The notes under the pieces are model-generated. The model did not search any database, was not told the DNA's origin, and was given only the letters and a program-made list of their open reading frames with translations. DNA of 64,000 nt from Phyto melanocephala (lineage: Eukaryota; Arthropoda; Insecta; Diptera; Rhinophoridae): contig OW799236.1 in assembly GCA_941918925.1 (NCBI GenBank), positions 106,036,562 through 106,100,561 of the forward strand, read 5' to 3'. This document shows positions 10,842 through 23,329 of the stretch, one piece after another (positions within the stretch are counted from its first letter, which is position 1; each line of letters begins with the position of its first letter). Made by a program: the position numbers and the translations under genes.

Positions 10842-13304
10842 AAGTAAGAGCACTATATTCGGCTGTGCCGAATCTTTTATACCCACCACCAATTTTGTGT
10901 ACATTTAAAGCACAATATTTATTATTTTGTTAATCGCTATGGAATAATCTCTTTATAATAAAATATGTATCACTTTCTTTGTAGAGTGTGATTAAATTTT
11001 AAGGGCCCATGTTGAAGGTGAACTACACCTAGTATTTAAACTTGTTTTCTGCATTTCACTTGACATTTCTCAATTTCAAACTTACTCAATTTGATCCGTG
11101 GAAAGATACGCAAATAAGCAACGCTTTAAAGTTATTCAGGTTTTTTATAAAAATGGGCGTTCAAATTGAAATGCATTTTGTGCACTTCGTAATTCTTTTG
11201 ATCAACATAATCGTTCAAATTCGTCCACAATCGGGAGAATTGTAAAAAATATTTAAATTTCTGCAAAACAGGTCTGTATAAAATGTTAGAAAATCTGTGA
11301 ATGCCTTCTTAGTTCGTTGAATGGGAACCACTGCTGGTTTTTGCGATAGTGTGGCAAAAGAGCAGTCAACCTCGCCTCATCATCATGCCCAACAATTGAG
11401 CATCAACATTGTCATTGAAAATTTGGACCATCAGATAGAGGAGTGGCGCCAAGGATGGGGGGCCAGTTGGCCGATATTTTGCTAAATACATAATTGAACC
11501 ATACAAATATTATCATTATTAAAAGAAATGATAATAATTTCTTACATAATTTGTGTTTTATTTAAAATCAACATCGGCCGCTTAAAATGTAACCATCCTT
11601 TATAACTTCGATATGCTACTAAAATGCTTTTGTAAATGTATTCTTTCAATGAAAGTGGGCATTAAAGTAGGCGTGTCAATAAAGTTTCTGCTAATAAATA
11701 CAACTTAGATTTCTCAATATGGTCCTTTATTTTCCCAAGAACTTTGTCAATAGAGAAATTACATGAATTTAAGATAAACCGTCATATGGGAGGTAGTCGT
11801 TAAAGTGGGTGTGTCACCTAAACTTTTTGGCACACCAATATCATTGATTAGAAGGATATACGTAGCAAATTTGATCATCATACCTCTAATGTTGGCGGTT
11901 TTATGAGCTTTGAAATTTCATTAACGGTTTATAACGTGAAAACTGGGCGTTATAGTAGGCGTGTCAAAGTTATTTTTGCGAATAAGTACAACTTAGGTGT
12001 TTCAATATAGCCCTTTGTTATTCCAAAATCTTTATTAATAGAGAAATTATATGAATTTTAGTTAAAACGTTATATGGGAGGTAGGCGTTAAAGTGGGCGT
12101 GGCACCTTAATTTTGTGGCGCAGTAATGACAATGCCGAGGGGGATATATGTAGCAAATTTGATCATCATACATCTTTTTTTGGCGGTTTTATGAGCTTTT
12201 AAATTACATTAACGGTTTATAACGTGAAAAGTGGGCGTTATAGTAGGCGTGTCAAAGTTATTTTTGCGAATGAGTACAACTTAGGTGGTTCAATATAGCC
12301 CTTTATTATTTCAAAACCTTTATTAATAAAGAAATTATATGAATTTTAGTTAAAACGTTATATGGGAGGTGGGCGTAAAAGTGGGCGTGGCACCTTAATT
12401 TTCCGGCACAGTAATGACAGTGCCTAGGGGGATATACGTAGCAAATTTTATCATCATACCTCTAGTTTTGGCGGTTTTATAAGCTTTTAAATTTCATTAA
12501 CGGTAGATAACGTGAAAAGTGGGCGTTATAGTAGGCGTGTCAAAGTTATTTTTGCGAATGAGTACAACTTAGGAGTTTCAATATAGCCCTTTATAATTCC
12601 AAAATCTTTATTAATAGAGAAATTATATGAATTTTGAATAAAACGTTATATGGGAGGTGGGCGTAAAAGTGGGCGTGGCATATTGATTTTCCGTTACAAA
12701 AAAGCCTCTTACCAAAAAGCAAAGTGTGCAAAATTTCAGAGTCGTACATCTAATTTTGTGGCTTTTATGACGTTTTTGTTTTTATATATACCGAAAAGTA
12801 CACTGTGCGGTATAAATTTTCGTACATTTTGATCGATAACTCCTCTCCTAATGAATAGATTTAGATAATTTTCGGGGAAAAATATTGTTTTTACTCAGGA
12901 AATATATATTCGAAGTTTCATGAGTCTACGTTAATGCGTTTGGACACAATTCCTTTTTATTCGATGTTTGAAGGACACGGTTTTTTCGACCTACTCTTGC
13001 CTTTCGAGCTATAACTCTGTTCCTAATATTCCGATTTAGCCCATTTTCAATACCAAACAAACCTTGTCTATAAGAAAGATTCTGGCAAAATTTGAGCCCC
13101 CTAGCTTTTTCGGTGCGACCTCTATCGTGCTTTCAACAGACGGACAGACGGACAGACGGACGGACATAGCTAGATCGTCATCAAATCAAACCCTGATTCA
13201 GAATATATATACTTTATGGGGTCTAAAATGGATATTTCGATGTGTTACAAACGGAATGACAAAATGAATATACCCCCACCATTTTTTTGGTGGCGGGTAT
13301 AAAA
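10842..13304 (+). mobile_element. DINE-1/HINE-like element, copy C, long, with internal tandem array
   Basis: The 5' end reads ACAAGTAAGAGCACTATATT, then a small palindrome TTCGGCTGTGCCGAA and the sub-terminal block TTATACCCACCACC. The 3' end carries a (GACR)n microsatellite near 13139-13167, then ATATATACTTTATGGGGTC, ACAAACGGAATGACAAAATG, and the inverse block GGTGGCGGGTATAA inside a CCCACCA...TGGTGG hairpin. Sub-terminal inverted repeats, a GTCY-type microsatellite and a 3' hairpin are features reported for Drosophila DINE-1/INE-1, regarded as non-autonomous Helentrons. The family name is inference. No Rep or helicase coding is seen. Confidence 0.65.
11655..12700 (+). repeat. 288-bp tandem repeat array inside the DINE-like element
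   Basis: The block GTGGGCGTTATAGTAGGCGT recurs at 11943, 12231 and 12519, with an older version at 11655. All three intervals are exactly 288 bp. Each unit also carries TACAACTTAGG, TTATATGGGAGGTGGGCGT and GTGGGCGTGGCACCTTAATT. The last unit breaks off near 12690 and runs into the element's 3' segment. Confidence 0.9.
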
Positions 13305-13309
13305 AGACA

Positions 13310-14560
13310 AAAACAATAAATTCCTGAACTTTTTTTTTTTTTTTTTTGATGAATGAATTTTTATTATGTTGCATTGAACCTTGTAAGATGGTTACACGTT
13401 TGATACCTATGCCCGCTATTGTTGTTGTTGCTGTAGAATTTACTATCTTAAATGAAGTATGTAAATGTGTTTGCCACAGTTTAAGGCGATTTGTGTAAAA
13501 TAATGTCTTTAAATGAAACTATCATCAAGTGACTTGGATTCTTTTTAAAATTTTGTGGTTTTTCAAATAATAAATTTGCCAAGATTGTCATTACTTAGCT
13601 AGTAAATATGGCACGTGACCAAAGGGGGGGAAAGGTGATTTCGAAGATTTAAAATATATGCACACGATATGAAATGAAAGTTTAAGTCGTGAATAAAATA
13701 ATTGTAACAGCATTAAGTGGTATTCTGAAAATTATGGCTAGAGAATTGAAGAAAACTCTTTAAAACTAAAAAAATGGCACAATTTTTCGATTTTTAAAAC
13801 AGTTATCCATAATTCAGCTAATAAATTTTGCAGGTGGTACTGAACTTCTATGTTCTTTTCTTTATCCTTATAAATAGTTATTAAATATTGTTGTATGTAT
13901 GTAAATTGGCATATCACAAATTGTTTCGTAATTGAGTAGTGTAATTTTAATAAATTGTATTTGACGCTTTTTGTGAAAATTAAATGCATCAAAAAACGAA
14001 CCCAAAATCCATCAGGTATTCACTATTTGTCAAACACATTTAGGGCAGTGTTTCCCACTTAAATATATTTGCTCTTGAACCTAGCTAATAATGTAGCCAT
14101 CTTTATATGCTAAAAATAAATTATTAAAAAATACATTAGTGAAGGATTATGTTTTTTTCCCGAAGAGCGTATCTTTTTTTAGTAAGTAATATGGTCTATA
14201 GCTCAAAGGGATAATATAACGCATTCAAAACTGCCACAATAAATACATAAATAAATAATAATAAATAAAATATAAATTGTGTCAAATACCCGGCTTTAGT
14301 GTCAGAAAGATTTTAGTTAAGCATTTTTAGTTGTGAGCGAAGACTAGTTCCTGGGGTTAGTCGTTTACCACTTACAAGCTGTTTAAGAGTTTAAACAAGC
14401 GATAATAATATTAACGTTGTATAAAGGAAACTCGCGAAGTGAAATCGATTTTATCTTCACATATATAAAATTCAATAACTTGGATTCAAAAGTTTTAATT
14501 TTTTTTATTTAATTGATATTACAGATCACGGAAAAATATAACTTTTTTAGTTCCAACTGG
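13310..14560. other. AT-rich stretch, no gene seen
   Basis: It contains poly-T (13330-13348) and a G7 run at 13625. The minus-strand 84-codon frame at 13738-13992 has no recognisable domain. Nothing else is supportable. Confidence 0.5.
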
Positions 14561-14579
14561 AACCCTCTCTTTTAGAGAT

Positions 14580-15345
14580 TTGATAGATGTTTCAGTCACT
14601 TTTTTGCCACAGTTTCGCCATCTCTTTTTTTTAAATCTTTCATATAATGGCACCTTTTTTTTGTTACAAATCTCTCCACTGGTCGTAGATCCTGACAATT
14701 CGGAGGATTGGACTCTTTGGTACCACTTAGACCTTTCCTACCATAGTGACATAATGCCAAATTGAACCAAAAATATGTGGACATATTGTGCTCTATTATT
14801 CGATATATATGAAGTCCACTGAAACAAATGACTTCGTTTGCCAAAACTGCATAAGCTTTCCTATAATAGGAATTTTTTTAGGAAATTTTGTCTGCTTTTG
14901 GATGCTGAACTTATCTTCAACATTTTTTCTCGAGCTTTAGCAACATACGAATTTTGACCTTGACCTGCGAAAAATCTGCCAGTACATACGTTTCGTCGTC
15001 CATTATACAACATGAGTATTTTTGTATTTAATTTGATTTTAATTTTCGTGCCCTGTTTGGAACTTTGTGGACTTATTTTAAACCTGCATTGTCTTTAACT
15101 TTTCGCACCAAATAGTCGGGCTGCTTCTCTACCAGATTTCTTTCATATTTTTTTTTTTTTTGCCTTCCCAATATCAAATAGATCTTTTTTTCTTTTTGAA
15201 CCAGTTTTCCTATCAATTTTAAAATTCTCCTGATACTGTTTAATGACATTGAAAACAGTTTAAAGCAGACCTTGAACTCTTTTGCCAATTTTTTGTTGGA
15301 CAAATTTTTTAATTTTAAATAATTTTAGAACGTACTTATTTTTCA
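14580..15345 (-). pseudogene. Transposase relic, Tc1/mariner superfamily (NPPNCPELRP type)
   Basis: From right to left on the minus strand: a lysine-rich N-terminal helix-turn-helix-like piece (15073-15303). Then, across a frameshift, MDDETYVLADFSQVKVK near 14965-15005, the first catalytic-aspartate block of this transposase family. Then FNLALCHYGRKG and KESNPPNCQDLRPVERF (about 14655-14765), the second and third blocks. The second block normally reads DLA.CHY; here aspartate is replaced by asparagine. Stops separate the parts, so this is a dead copy. Terminal inverted repeats were not found. Confidence 0.75.
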
Positions 15346-15469
15346 TCACTCATTTTGATCAAACTTATGTCAAATAAACGTGGTTGTGATACGTAATAAT
15401 AACTGACATATTTTTTAAAGAAATCTAGATAAAAAAAAAATAAATAATTGCTTTCAAGCTAAACTTAAG

Positions 15470-15625
15470 TTAGACGTGACCTAACCATAATGACATAGCC
15501 ATAAGAAAACAAAATTCAATTGATTTCTATTGTTATGACAACAGTCACCTATAATCAAATATATTTTTACCCATAAGGTTGGTTGGAACAGCTGTTTTGT
15601 ATGGTTATGATTATGTCACGCCTAA
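15470..15625. repeat. Possible short MITE with imperfect inverted ends
   Basis: The left end TTAGACGTGACCTAACCATA and the right end read inward, TTAGGCGTGACATAATCATA, align with few mismatches over about 20 bases, spanning 156 bp. No convincing target duplication is seen. It could be a MITE or a chance hairpin. Confidence 0.4.
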
Positions 15626-18184
15626 TTTAATCATTAAGAGGCCAAACGTGTGTTAAGATTTTTTCGATCTCAGTCCTTACCTTAGACAAATTTAATGATA
15701 AATTTTCAGCGGTTACTTTGACAGCTGGTCATTGTACAATGTCTCTGAACTGTGTCCTTTTGAATTTTAGACGATTAACTGATCCATCCTGGATCATAAA
15801 CAAGCCAACCTAAACAAAAGCGGTAGGCCTTGCGTAATATTCTGCTGAGCGGTAACGCTGAGGTGACAAACCTAAACAAGTAATGATCACTTATGTTTTT
15901 TAATAAAAATTACATAATATAAATAAAAGCGCTAAATTAACTTGAAAATAGCTAAAATGGCATAACTTTTCAACAATTACAAAACAACAGTTGTACTGCA
16001 GCCAACTTCCATACGTAACGCCTTGTCAAAATTTTATTTTCCAAATGCAAAGCGTTGCCGCCGTAAGTATGGAAGTAAGGAAGTAACTAGACCATTCTGG
16101 GGGTGCAATTGCCATCCCCTACCAGAATTTGAAAAAAGTAACCTTTTACATTTATATACACATAAATAATTAACTCAGCTTAAGATTTTGTAACAGAAAA
16201 AATTGTTAGCTTTTGCCACCCCCTAAAAAAAATTTAGCTACGACAGTGACTGTTGGCCTTGGTAAACTTGGTTTTATACCTCTAAAAATACTTGTCGATA
16301 ACCTTTAAATAGTGGAAACGCCTAAACATCCATTGGAAATTGTTTAACACATTTACAGAACAGCAAAAATTGCTTTTGCTTTTCACATTGGGAACTACTG
16401 TTTTAAAATAAAAATGACGTCGTTAGACTCTTGGTTGTGGTTTCAAACAAACGATTTCAAATTATCTGACACCTCCTTGGTAAACTTAGATTTATTAAAT
16501 ACAATTTTTTATTTATATTAAATACCAATTAAAATACACTCTCAAATGTTTAAACGATGTAAATCACCTTTGAAGCCAATACACACGTGTCATCAGGCTG
16601 ATGCATGTCATTTACACACTGACAAAAATATTTTTGTAATGAAATTTGTTCAATGTTGTTTCTGTTCCTTCAGCCAATGATCGACGAGTGTCAACATGTT
16701 TTTGTAGTAAATTAACATGACTTTATAATGGTTATTTAAATTTTTTATTTTATTTACCTGATGGATGATCTCATTGTTATTTTTATTATTTGTTTTTAAT
16801 GTTGTTTCTTTTCGTTTTTTTTTTTTATTTTTGTTAATTATTTAAAATGTATATATTTATTTATTTTCGTTTTGTTGTTGTTGTAGTGGTTTTTGTATAG
16901 GTTTTAATTATATTTTGTATATAAATATTAATCGGTTGCTTTTTTTAAATATTTATTTTGCTTATAATTTCCAATTAGTTGCATGTTTATTTATTTTTAA
17001 TAATTTTTTGTGTTCGTCAAATTGCTGTAGTCGTAATTTAAGAATATAAATTCTTTTTGTTTATTGTAAAGTTAAAAAAATATTAATTAATTGTTTATAT
17101 GTTTTGAGTATAAATAAATATATATATTTTTTTATATAGATAAACGCGTGTCCGTTTTTGTTGATGTGTTTTAAGCAAAATATTATTATTTTTTGTTAAT
17201 ATATTATTCATTTTAATTTATATAAATATAAAATGTGATTTAATTTAGAAGTTAAAATTGAAAATATTGCTCAATTTCGGCTAAAGTTGTGCTCACTTTA
17301 TAGTCATTCATAGCCAATAGTTTATTAAAATTAATTCGTCCCTATTCTGTATACAGATAGGCACAATTATCTTTATATGTATATTCAAAATAACTTATGT
17401 ACGGGCTCAGTTGAGCCAAACATGTACGATATCACAACAGTAGGCGTTTCGCCACCCATACAACCTAAATGTTGATATTTGTATATGTGAATACCTAGTG
17501 ATGCTCAGAATCTTCACGTGATCACGCAAACAATTGGACGAATATAGAAATGTGGGCGTGCTACCTTTAATACAATGCAAATATTTATGCTTGGGGAACT
17601 AAGAAAGAAAATGTCTTTCAACTTAATATGAATTACTTTTTATAAGCGTTCTGGTACAGCATAAAATTATAGATATACGAATTGTGGGCGTGGCATAGAT
17701 GTAGATTTCTTATATGCATAACACGATAAACGGTAAAGGGTTTCGTTGTTGTTAATTGACGTGGTCAAGTAAAATATAGTCAAAACAGTGCCGATAGGTG
17801 GCGCTGTAGGTCATTCTGAATGTTATCAACATTAAGGAAAAACTGTATTTATGGATTCTATGTGAAGTGCTCTCCAAGGTTGTGGCAGTCCAAATAATAA
17901 ACTTTAAAATACAGTAATTGACTTTTTTATTTATCGTGTTATGGTTTCAAGTTCAAAATAACAGATTATTTAAAAATGGCCAAAAATAAATGCAAAAAAA
18001 ATATAGGTTTTTAATAAATTTTATACAAATATGTACCTTTAAATGACCCGAGATCTATACCTTACTGAAAAGAAATTCACAACGAAAATAAATGTCTACT
18101 GGTTAACCCTTAAATTTAAACCCTGAATAATTATTAACATCTAGCACACAGCTTAACATATGGAAACAAGTTTGTTTTGCCCTC
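15626..18184. other. Mostly unannotated; small hairpin and GGGCGTGG-type repeat remnants
   Basis: A 73-bp hairpin at 16004-16076 has ACTTCCATAC at one end and GTATGGAAGT at the other. At 17420-17800 there are scattered GTGGGCGTG blocks and a short-element-like segment resembling parts of the dispersed repeats elsewhere in the window, but I cannot define ends. The rest is AT-rich with no coding evidence. Confidence 0.4.
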
Positions 18185-19135
18185 CTCCAGCCCTCCTATA
18201 ATCAGTGACTGCAAAGTACACATGCAAAGTCCTAATATTCCTCTACCATCACAAATACAGGATGCAATAAATTCGCTTTAAAGCAACAAATCTCTAGTCT
18301 AGATGACATGTCTCCCAAGTTGATCTTAATCGACTTTACTACTAGAGCTTACCTTACCTACTTTATCTCGTTATAAACACTTTGTGTGAGTAAAACTCTT
18401 CTGGTGGGCTCGCGAATAGTGTGATTTTCACTTTACCAAAAACAGGAGAACTTAAAATTCGAACGAATTACGGAGGCATAACTCTATTAAGCATGAATAA
18501 AGTCTAAACAAAAGTATTGCCCAAATAATTCACAAAAAAAGATCAACATCTTTCCATGATGTGAAGAGAACAGCTTAGGCTGGCTTTCGTGATGTAAAAT
18601 CATATGTCGACCATGTTGATAGGCTAGAAATAATTTGTATCAATTGATCGAGTTGAGGTCTTTCCTTTACCTTATATTTGTAAATTTTTGATAGGCTTGT
18701 TATACCACGTAGCACTTCGCTATTTGGAAGGCATTTGTATGCAAAAGCCTTTCCAACAGGCTAGTTCAGTTCTTAAAAAAAACAGCAATATACAGAAGTG
18801 TGTTAACTAGCACCTATTCTTTTTAATTGCGTACTCGAAATAAATATGTAAAAAGCTACAAATTGCATAAGTGGCATTACGTTTGTAATGCAAGAAAGGC
18901 TAAATGACATTGATTATGCCGACGACATCTACCTGCTCAGGTACTCATGCTCCGACATGTAATCAAAGCTGAATCTGGTTAACGAGACTGCACAAATGGT
19001 GGGACTAAAGATAAACATTGGCAAAACTAAAACGATAAATGGAATTCATCACTTTATCGGAAGACCTGAAATTCAATTCTAGTTCAGTAAAGCTGTGAAA
19101 CAAACGGTTTTTGTACAGCCAAGTGTATGGTAAAT
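18185..19135 (+). pseudogene. Non-LTR retrotransposon reverse transcriptase relic
   Basis: Across several frames one reads, in order: DDMSPKLILID (18302-18335); VIFTLPKTGELKIRTNYGGI with TLLS following (about 18420-18490); a weak EQLRLAF (about 18570), corresponding to the EEQAGFR block; and ERLNDIDYADDIYLLRY near 18898-18945, with MVGLKINIGKTKTIN after it (about 18995-19035). YADD is the catalytic box of LINE reverse transcriptases and GLKIN..KTK is the next conserved block. Many stops and deletions show an old, dead copy. The clade is not determined. Confidence 0.8.
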
Positions 19136-19559
19136 AACTCCATATGATATGACACGCATTGTATTGTAACACAAAGTTTAAGCGTTAAGTCTTAATAGCG
19201 TTTACAGTGGCACGCTTCCACCAGAAGATCATGTTTATTGGAATGAACTTCCCTATGCTCCTAGCAGGAATAAAATCAATTTTAATAATAAAAATTTAAA
19301 TAACGGTAAAGATCAAATTAATCGAATTACATTATAAGCATTTTTCGTGTAAATTTATTTCTAACCTGTTTAACCAGGTCCGTCTGTCTATCTGTATCTA
19401 CCAAAATTCGCAAAGTAAAAGTAATTAAAAGTCACTAAAAATATAATTTGCTTCGTTTATATTACACAGTTTTTTCACATTTTATTTAAATTCATAAAAA
19501 TTGCTGTCTCTTTTTTCTAGATTTATAGTCAAATTATCCAACAATTAAATGTTTTAAAA

Positions 19560-19800
19560 TTACTTTGTATGCAGACCTATTTCTAGTAATTCTACTCATT
19601 TAAAGTAGTATTTCCAAGTTTTAAACTAAAAAAATAAATACAAAATTCTTAAAACATATTTATTTATACATTCTTTACCTTGAATAACACATTATGAATT
19701 GATTATGAATTTATAACTCCTACCAAACCACTTAAGTTTTAAACTGGTTTTTAACTAAAAACCTAAAGCAGCTTTCAAACATATTTTAATTTTAAAACTT
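19560..19800 (+). repeat. Diverged direct repeat, copy 1
   Basis: It shares ordered blocks with 21110-21360: CTTAAAACATAT vs CTCAAAACATAT; TACCTTGAATAACACATTA vs TACCTTGAACAGCATTTTA; CCTACCAAACCACTTAAG vs CCTACCAAACCACTTCAC; and CTTTCAAACATATT vs CTTCTAAACATATT. Similarity is interrupted by small indels, suggesting an old duplication or two copies of an unnamed repeat. Confidence 0.55.
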
Positions 19801-21109
19801 TTTAGAATTTAATTATCGGTTGCTGTTGTTTTGAAAATCGTTTTCCAATACGTGTCATTCGATAAACTGACAAAAAGACGTATTTTTAAAGACGGCATGT
19901 AAAATTAGTTTTTAAATTTTTTGTGTTTGTCATAATGTGCTGATAAATATTAAGAATGATATAAATTATGTCTTGTCTCTTTTTGCTAAATATTAATCAA
20001 GCCGTAAGAATAGTAAAAATTGCGACAGCGGTAATTTTTTCTTATAATAAACATTATTTTAATATTTACGCAAATTTTTTATTACTTTAAAAATAAATTT
20101 AAAAAAAAAATCGAAAAGTCAACGACCAGTTTATATGCACGCTTAAATCAAAAAGAAATATTTTTAAAGAAAAAATGCAATAATAATGAATGACAATTTG
20201 TTTATTGAATGAGCAGGTTATGATTGTTGAAGAGCGACGGTATATTTTCAGGGGGCTGTTCAACTTTTTTAAATCAGTGTAATCAGTGAGTTCAAATAAT
20301 GAATCCAATCCAATAGAGGTTAAGTGTAACATTTACGGAGAGTTTATTTGTATATTTTCTTTCCATAAATTTCCAATTATTCTTAACAAGAAAATGTATG
20401 AGTTTTCATAGTTGAGAAACACTCCATTATACTCCGTCCATTATATTTCGAGCATTGGCCTTTTTAACTGATTAAAATTTCTGTACGTGACAAATACAAA
20501 AAAAAAAAAAAATTACACAAACATTTTCTTTGCTTTCTTCTTGATTTTCCACACTGAAAATGAAAATTTTACGATTTTTGTCAGTAACTCACTCGTGCCG
20601 ATTTAAATTTCAGGGCATGAAATTAAAAATTAAAAAAAAAACAGTCGTAAAAAAATTGTCGGAAATGGTTTAAAGCAAAAAGCGTTTGCTTAATAAGATA
20701 TCAAACAATTAAAGCATTAATTTTTTTATTGTCTTTTTACGCTTGATATATAGACTCCTAATATGTACATGCATTTTATAAAGTCACAGTCATTATTACA
20801 CTTGGCATCATCATTATTAATGCAAATATTTACATCTAAAGAGTAAAAGGCTTCAGTTACAACGACAAAAAAAATCATTAATTTTTTAATAGCTTTTGTA
20901 TTTCTTCGCTATATGTATGTATTTAAAGGGTTAATAAACTTGTAATAAAATTTAGCACAAAGAAACGAGGACTTACTGAGACACTACAAGTTAATGTTGC
21001 ATGCAAATTAAAAAATAAACGAAAAGGCTGAAGTTAAAAAAAATAATAATAAATAAAACCTATATTGTTTAGCTTGAGACAAAATATCTAACATTACAAG
21101 TTACTCTCT

Positions 21110-21360
21110 TAATTTATGCCAAGTTTTACTTCTAGTTTTTCTACTTATTTCAATTTACATTCAAGTTTTTACCAAAAAAAAAATCAAATTAAATTCTCAA
21201 AACATATTTTTTTTTTATTCTCCAAATTACCTTGAACAGCATTTTACGAATTAATTATGAAACAAATCTCGTACAACAAACCATAACCAACACCTACCAA
21301 ACCACTTCACTTTTCGACTGGCACAACCAAAAACTAAAACACCTTCTAAACATATTATAA
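21110..21360 (+). repeat. Diverged direct repeat, copy 2
   Basis: Partner of 19560-19800, about 1.55 kb downstream in the same orientation, with the same order of shared blocks. The stretches between and after the copies (19800-21110 and 21360-22090) are AT-rich with no gene evidence. Confidence 0.55.
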
Positions 21361-22091
21361 AGTGTCTGCTCTGTAAACTACAACATTTACAACAAATTAG
21401 AAGAGAAAAAAATTATTCGACACTTGAACAACAGAAATAAGTTTACAAAAACACAAAAAAAAATTATTTAAAACTGTTTTCTAAGTAACTTTTAAAGTAG
21501 TTTATCATAATATAAAACAACTGTTAAAAGAAATAACCCGAGGACATACAATTTAAATACACTTAGGCAAATAAATAAATAAACACATTTTACAAAAAAT
21601 AAAAATATATTTTTTTTCGAGACTTGGCAAACATTTGAATTATGTTTAGCCAGACCAACCCTAGTTTAAAAATAAACTATTAACAATATTTTGATTTTTT
21701 TATTATGATTTCATCATAATAGAGATTTTTTTAAGTTAAAGGCGCTGTAGACCAGAGAACGTAGCACATTATGAATTTTAGTAGATTTAGTTTAATAGTT
21801 CATTCAATTTATTAGCAATTCTTGTTCATATTCAGTTATATAGATAAAATCGCACAGATTAACGAAATTAACTGTGTGCCAGCAAAGGGTTAGTTTTCCC
21901 CGTTTCATGTGCCGATTTATTTTGTTCTGAACTTTCGCCAATTGCTATGAAAAAAATGCAAATACAAAAATATTTTTGTATTTTGCTTCACTCACCTTCC
22001 TCTCCTATTACATAGGATATATGCATGTATATGTGTGTATAAGTTCACTCTCACTTTCTAGCACTGTTAGCAAAATGTTTCGTTCTGCCCA

Positions 22092-22821
22092 CACGCAAAG
22101 AAAAAATATAGTTGTGGTAACCATAATCGAAGAGCAACATACTATGATTGAATTGTATGATTATGGTTAAAAATAATAATGGTTACCAGTTATCCTTATT
22201 ATGTTTAATTAAAGTATCATTCAATAATCATATATATGACTACAATTGAAATCGACAATCTTTGCTTTTTTACGGCAAATGACTGTCTTTTTCTGTAACA
22301 TACACATATTGATTGTACTTACCAAATTAATTGCAATTTTTACACCAATATTTTTTTACATTTTCTCGTTTATTTTTAAATTTTCTTTAATTTTTAAAAA
22401 TTTTTGTTCAATTTTTGACATCTCAAATTTTTCAAATAATAAAAATTTATTCAGCTAGAAGAAGAACAGTTGAAATCAAATTATTATTAAAAAAATCATA
22501 GCTTGCTTAATTTGTAATCATGCTGTTGTCTCACCTATTATTTAATGATTATATGTAATTTTTAATGATTTTGAATATAATGTTATGTTTGTCAAATTAT
22601 TTTTTTAAATCATACTATTTTTAAATGATAACCATTTTGAAATTTTTACGAAAAGTAATCATTTAATGATACAATTCAAACAAATGCTTGATTATCGTGA
22701 CAAAATATATGATGAAATTAAAAAAAAATAACTATTACTTGTTTTCGACAACCAAATATTGTTTAAGAAATAATAATATGACCGTCGTGATCATGTCGTA
22801 ATAATGGTTTTTCTTTGCGTG
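22092..22821. mobile_element. Unclassified terminal-inverted-repeat element
   Basis: The left end CACGCAAAGAAAAA and the right end TTTTTCTTTGCGTG are exact complements over 14 bp, 730 bp apart. Interior blocks near both ends carry TGGTAACCATAAT-like and ATAATGGTT-like palindromic sequence. Flanks suggest at most a short CA duplication. No transposase is seen. The family is unknown to me. Confidence 0.6.
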
Positions 22822-22884
22822 CATGTTCCGTCACATCAGCCTTTACTTAACAAAAGCAATACATTACATACAGTGAGATTTCTA

Positions 22885-23326
22885 TATGTGACCTGCTCCA
22901 CGAAAAGGGACCTCTGCGCCGAAAAATTTTTTTTTTAAATTTTTGAGTGATTCTTATAGGAAAAAAAAACGCTCTTCCAAATACCGCAAACCGCAAGTTT
23001 CTATGTCTTTTAGTTTTTTTTTTACAAATCACCTGTAAAGATGAACATAATTAATGAAAAAATTTAAAAATGTGATATTAACAGATAATATATATAATAT
23101 TTAAAATTTAAAAAAAGTTCAATACCAAAAGTACAAAATTACAAAAATATCAAAATTTTACTCTTTTTTACTCCTAACACGATTTTCTGGTGGCTCTTCT
23201 GTATTTTGCTGCTTTTCACCTTTGTCTGATTTTTTTTAGGAAGTTCTTCCAGCGGTTTTTTTAACGCGTTTTTCTCAATAACTTCTTTTCGGCGCAGAGG
23301 TCCCTTTTCGTGGAGCAGGTCACATA
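22885..23326. mobile_element. Element or inverted duplication with a perfect 43-bp inverted repeat
   Basis: 22883-22925 and 23286-23328 are perfect reverse complements, including TGACCTGCTCCACGAAAAGG and GACCTCTGCGCCGAAAA. The pair is flanked by, or includes, TA at both outer ends. The arms are far more GC-rich than the AT-rich centre. On the minus strand the right arm opens a lysine-rich frame (DLLHEKGPLRRKEVIEKN, 23139-23348) that runs into the centre. It may be a TA-target MITE or an inverted duplication of a coding scrap. Confidence 0.65.
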
Positions 23327-23329
23327 TAT

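Noticed and set aside
16004..16076. microRNA hairpin
   Set aside because: The stem is perfect for only about 10 bp, then imperfect; it looks like a tiny MITE or chance hairpin.
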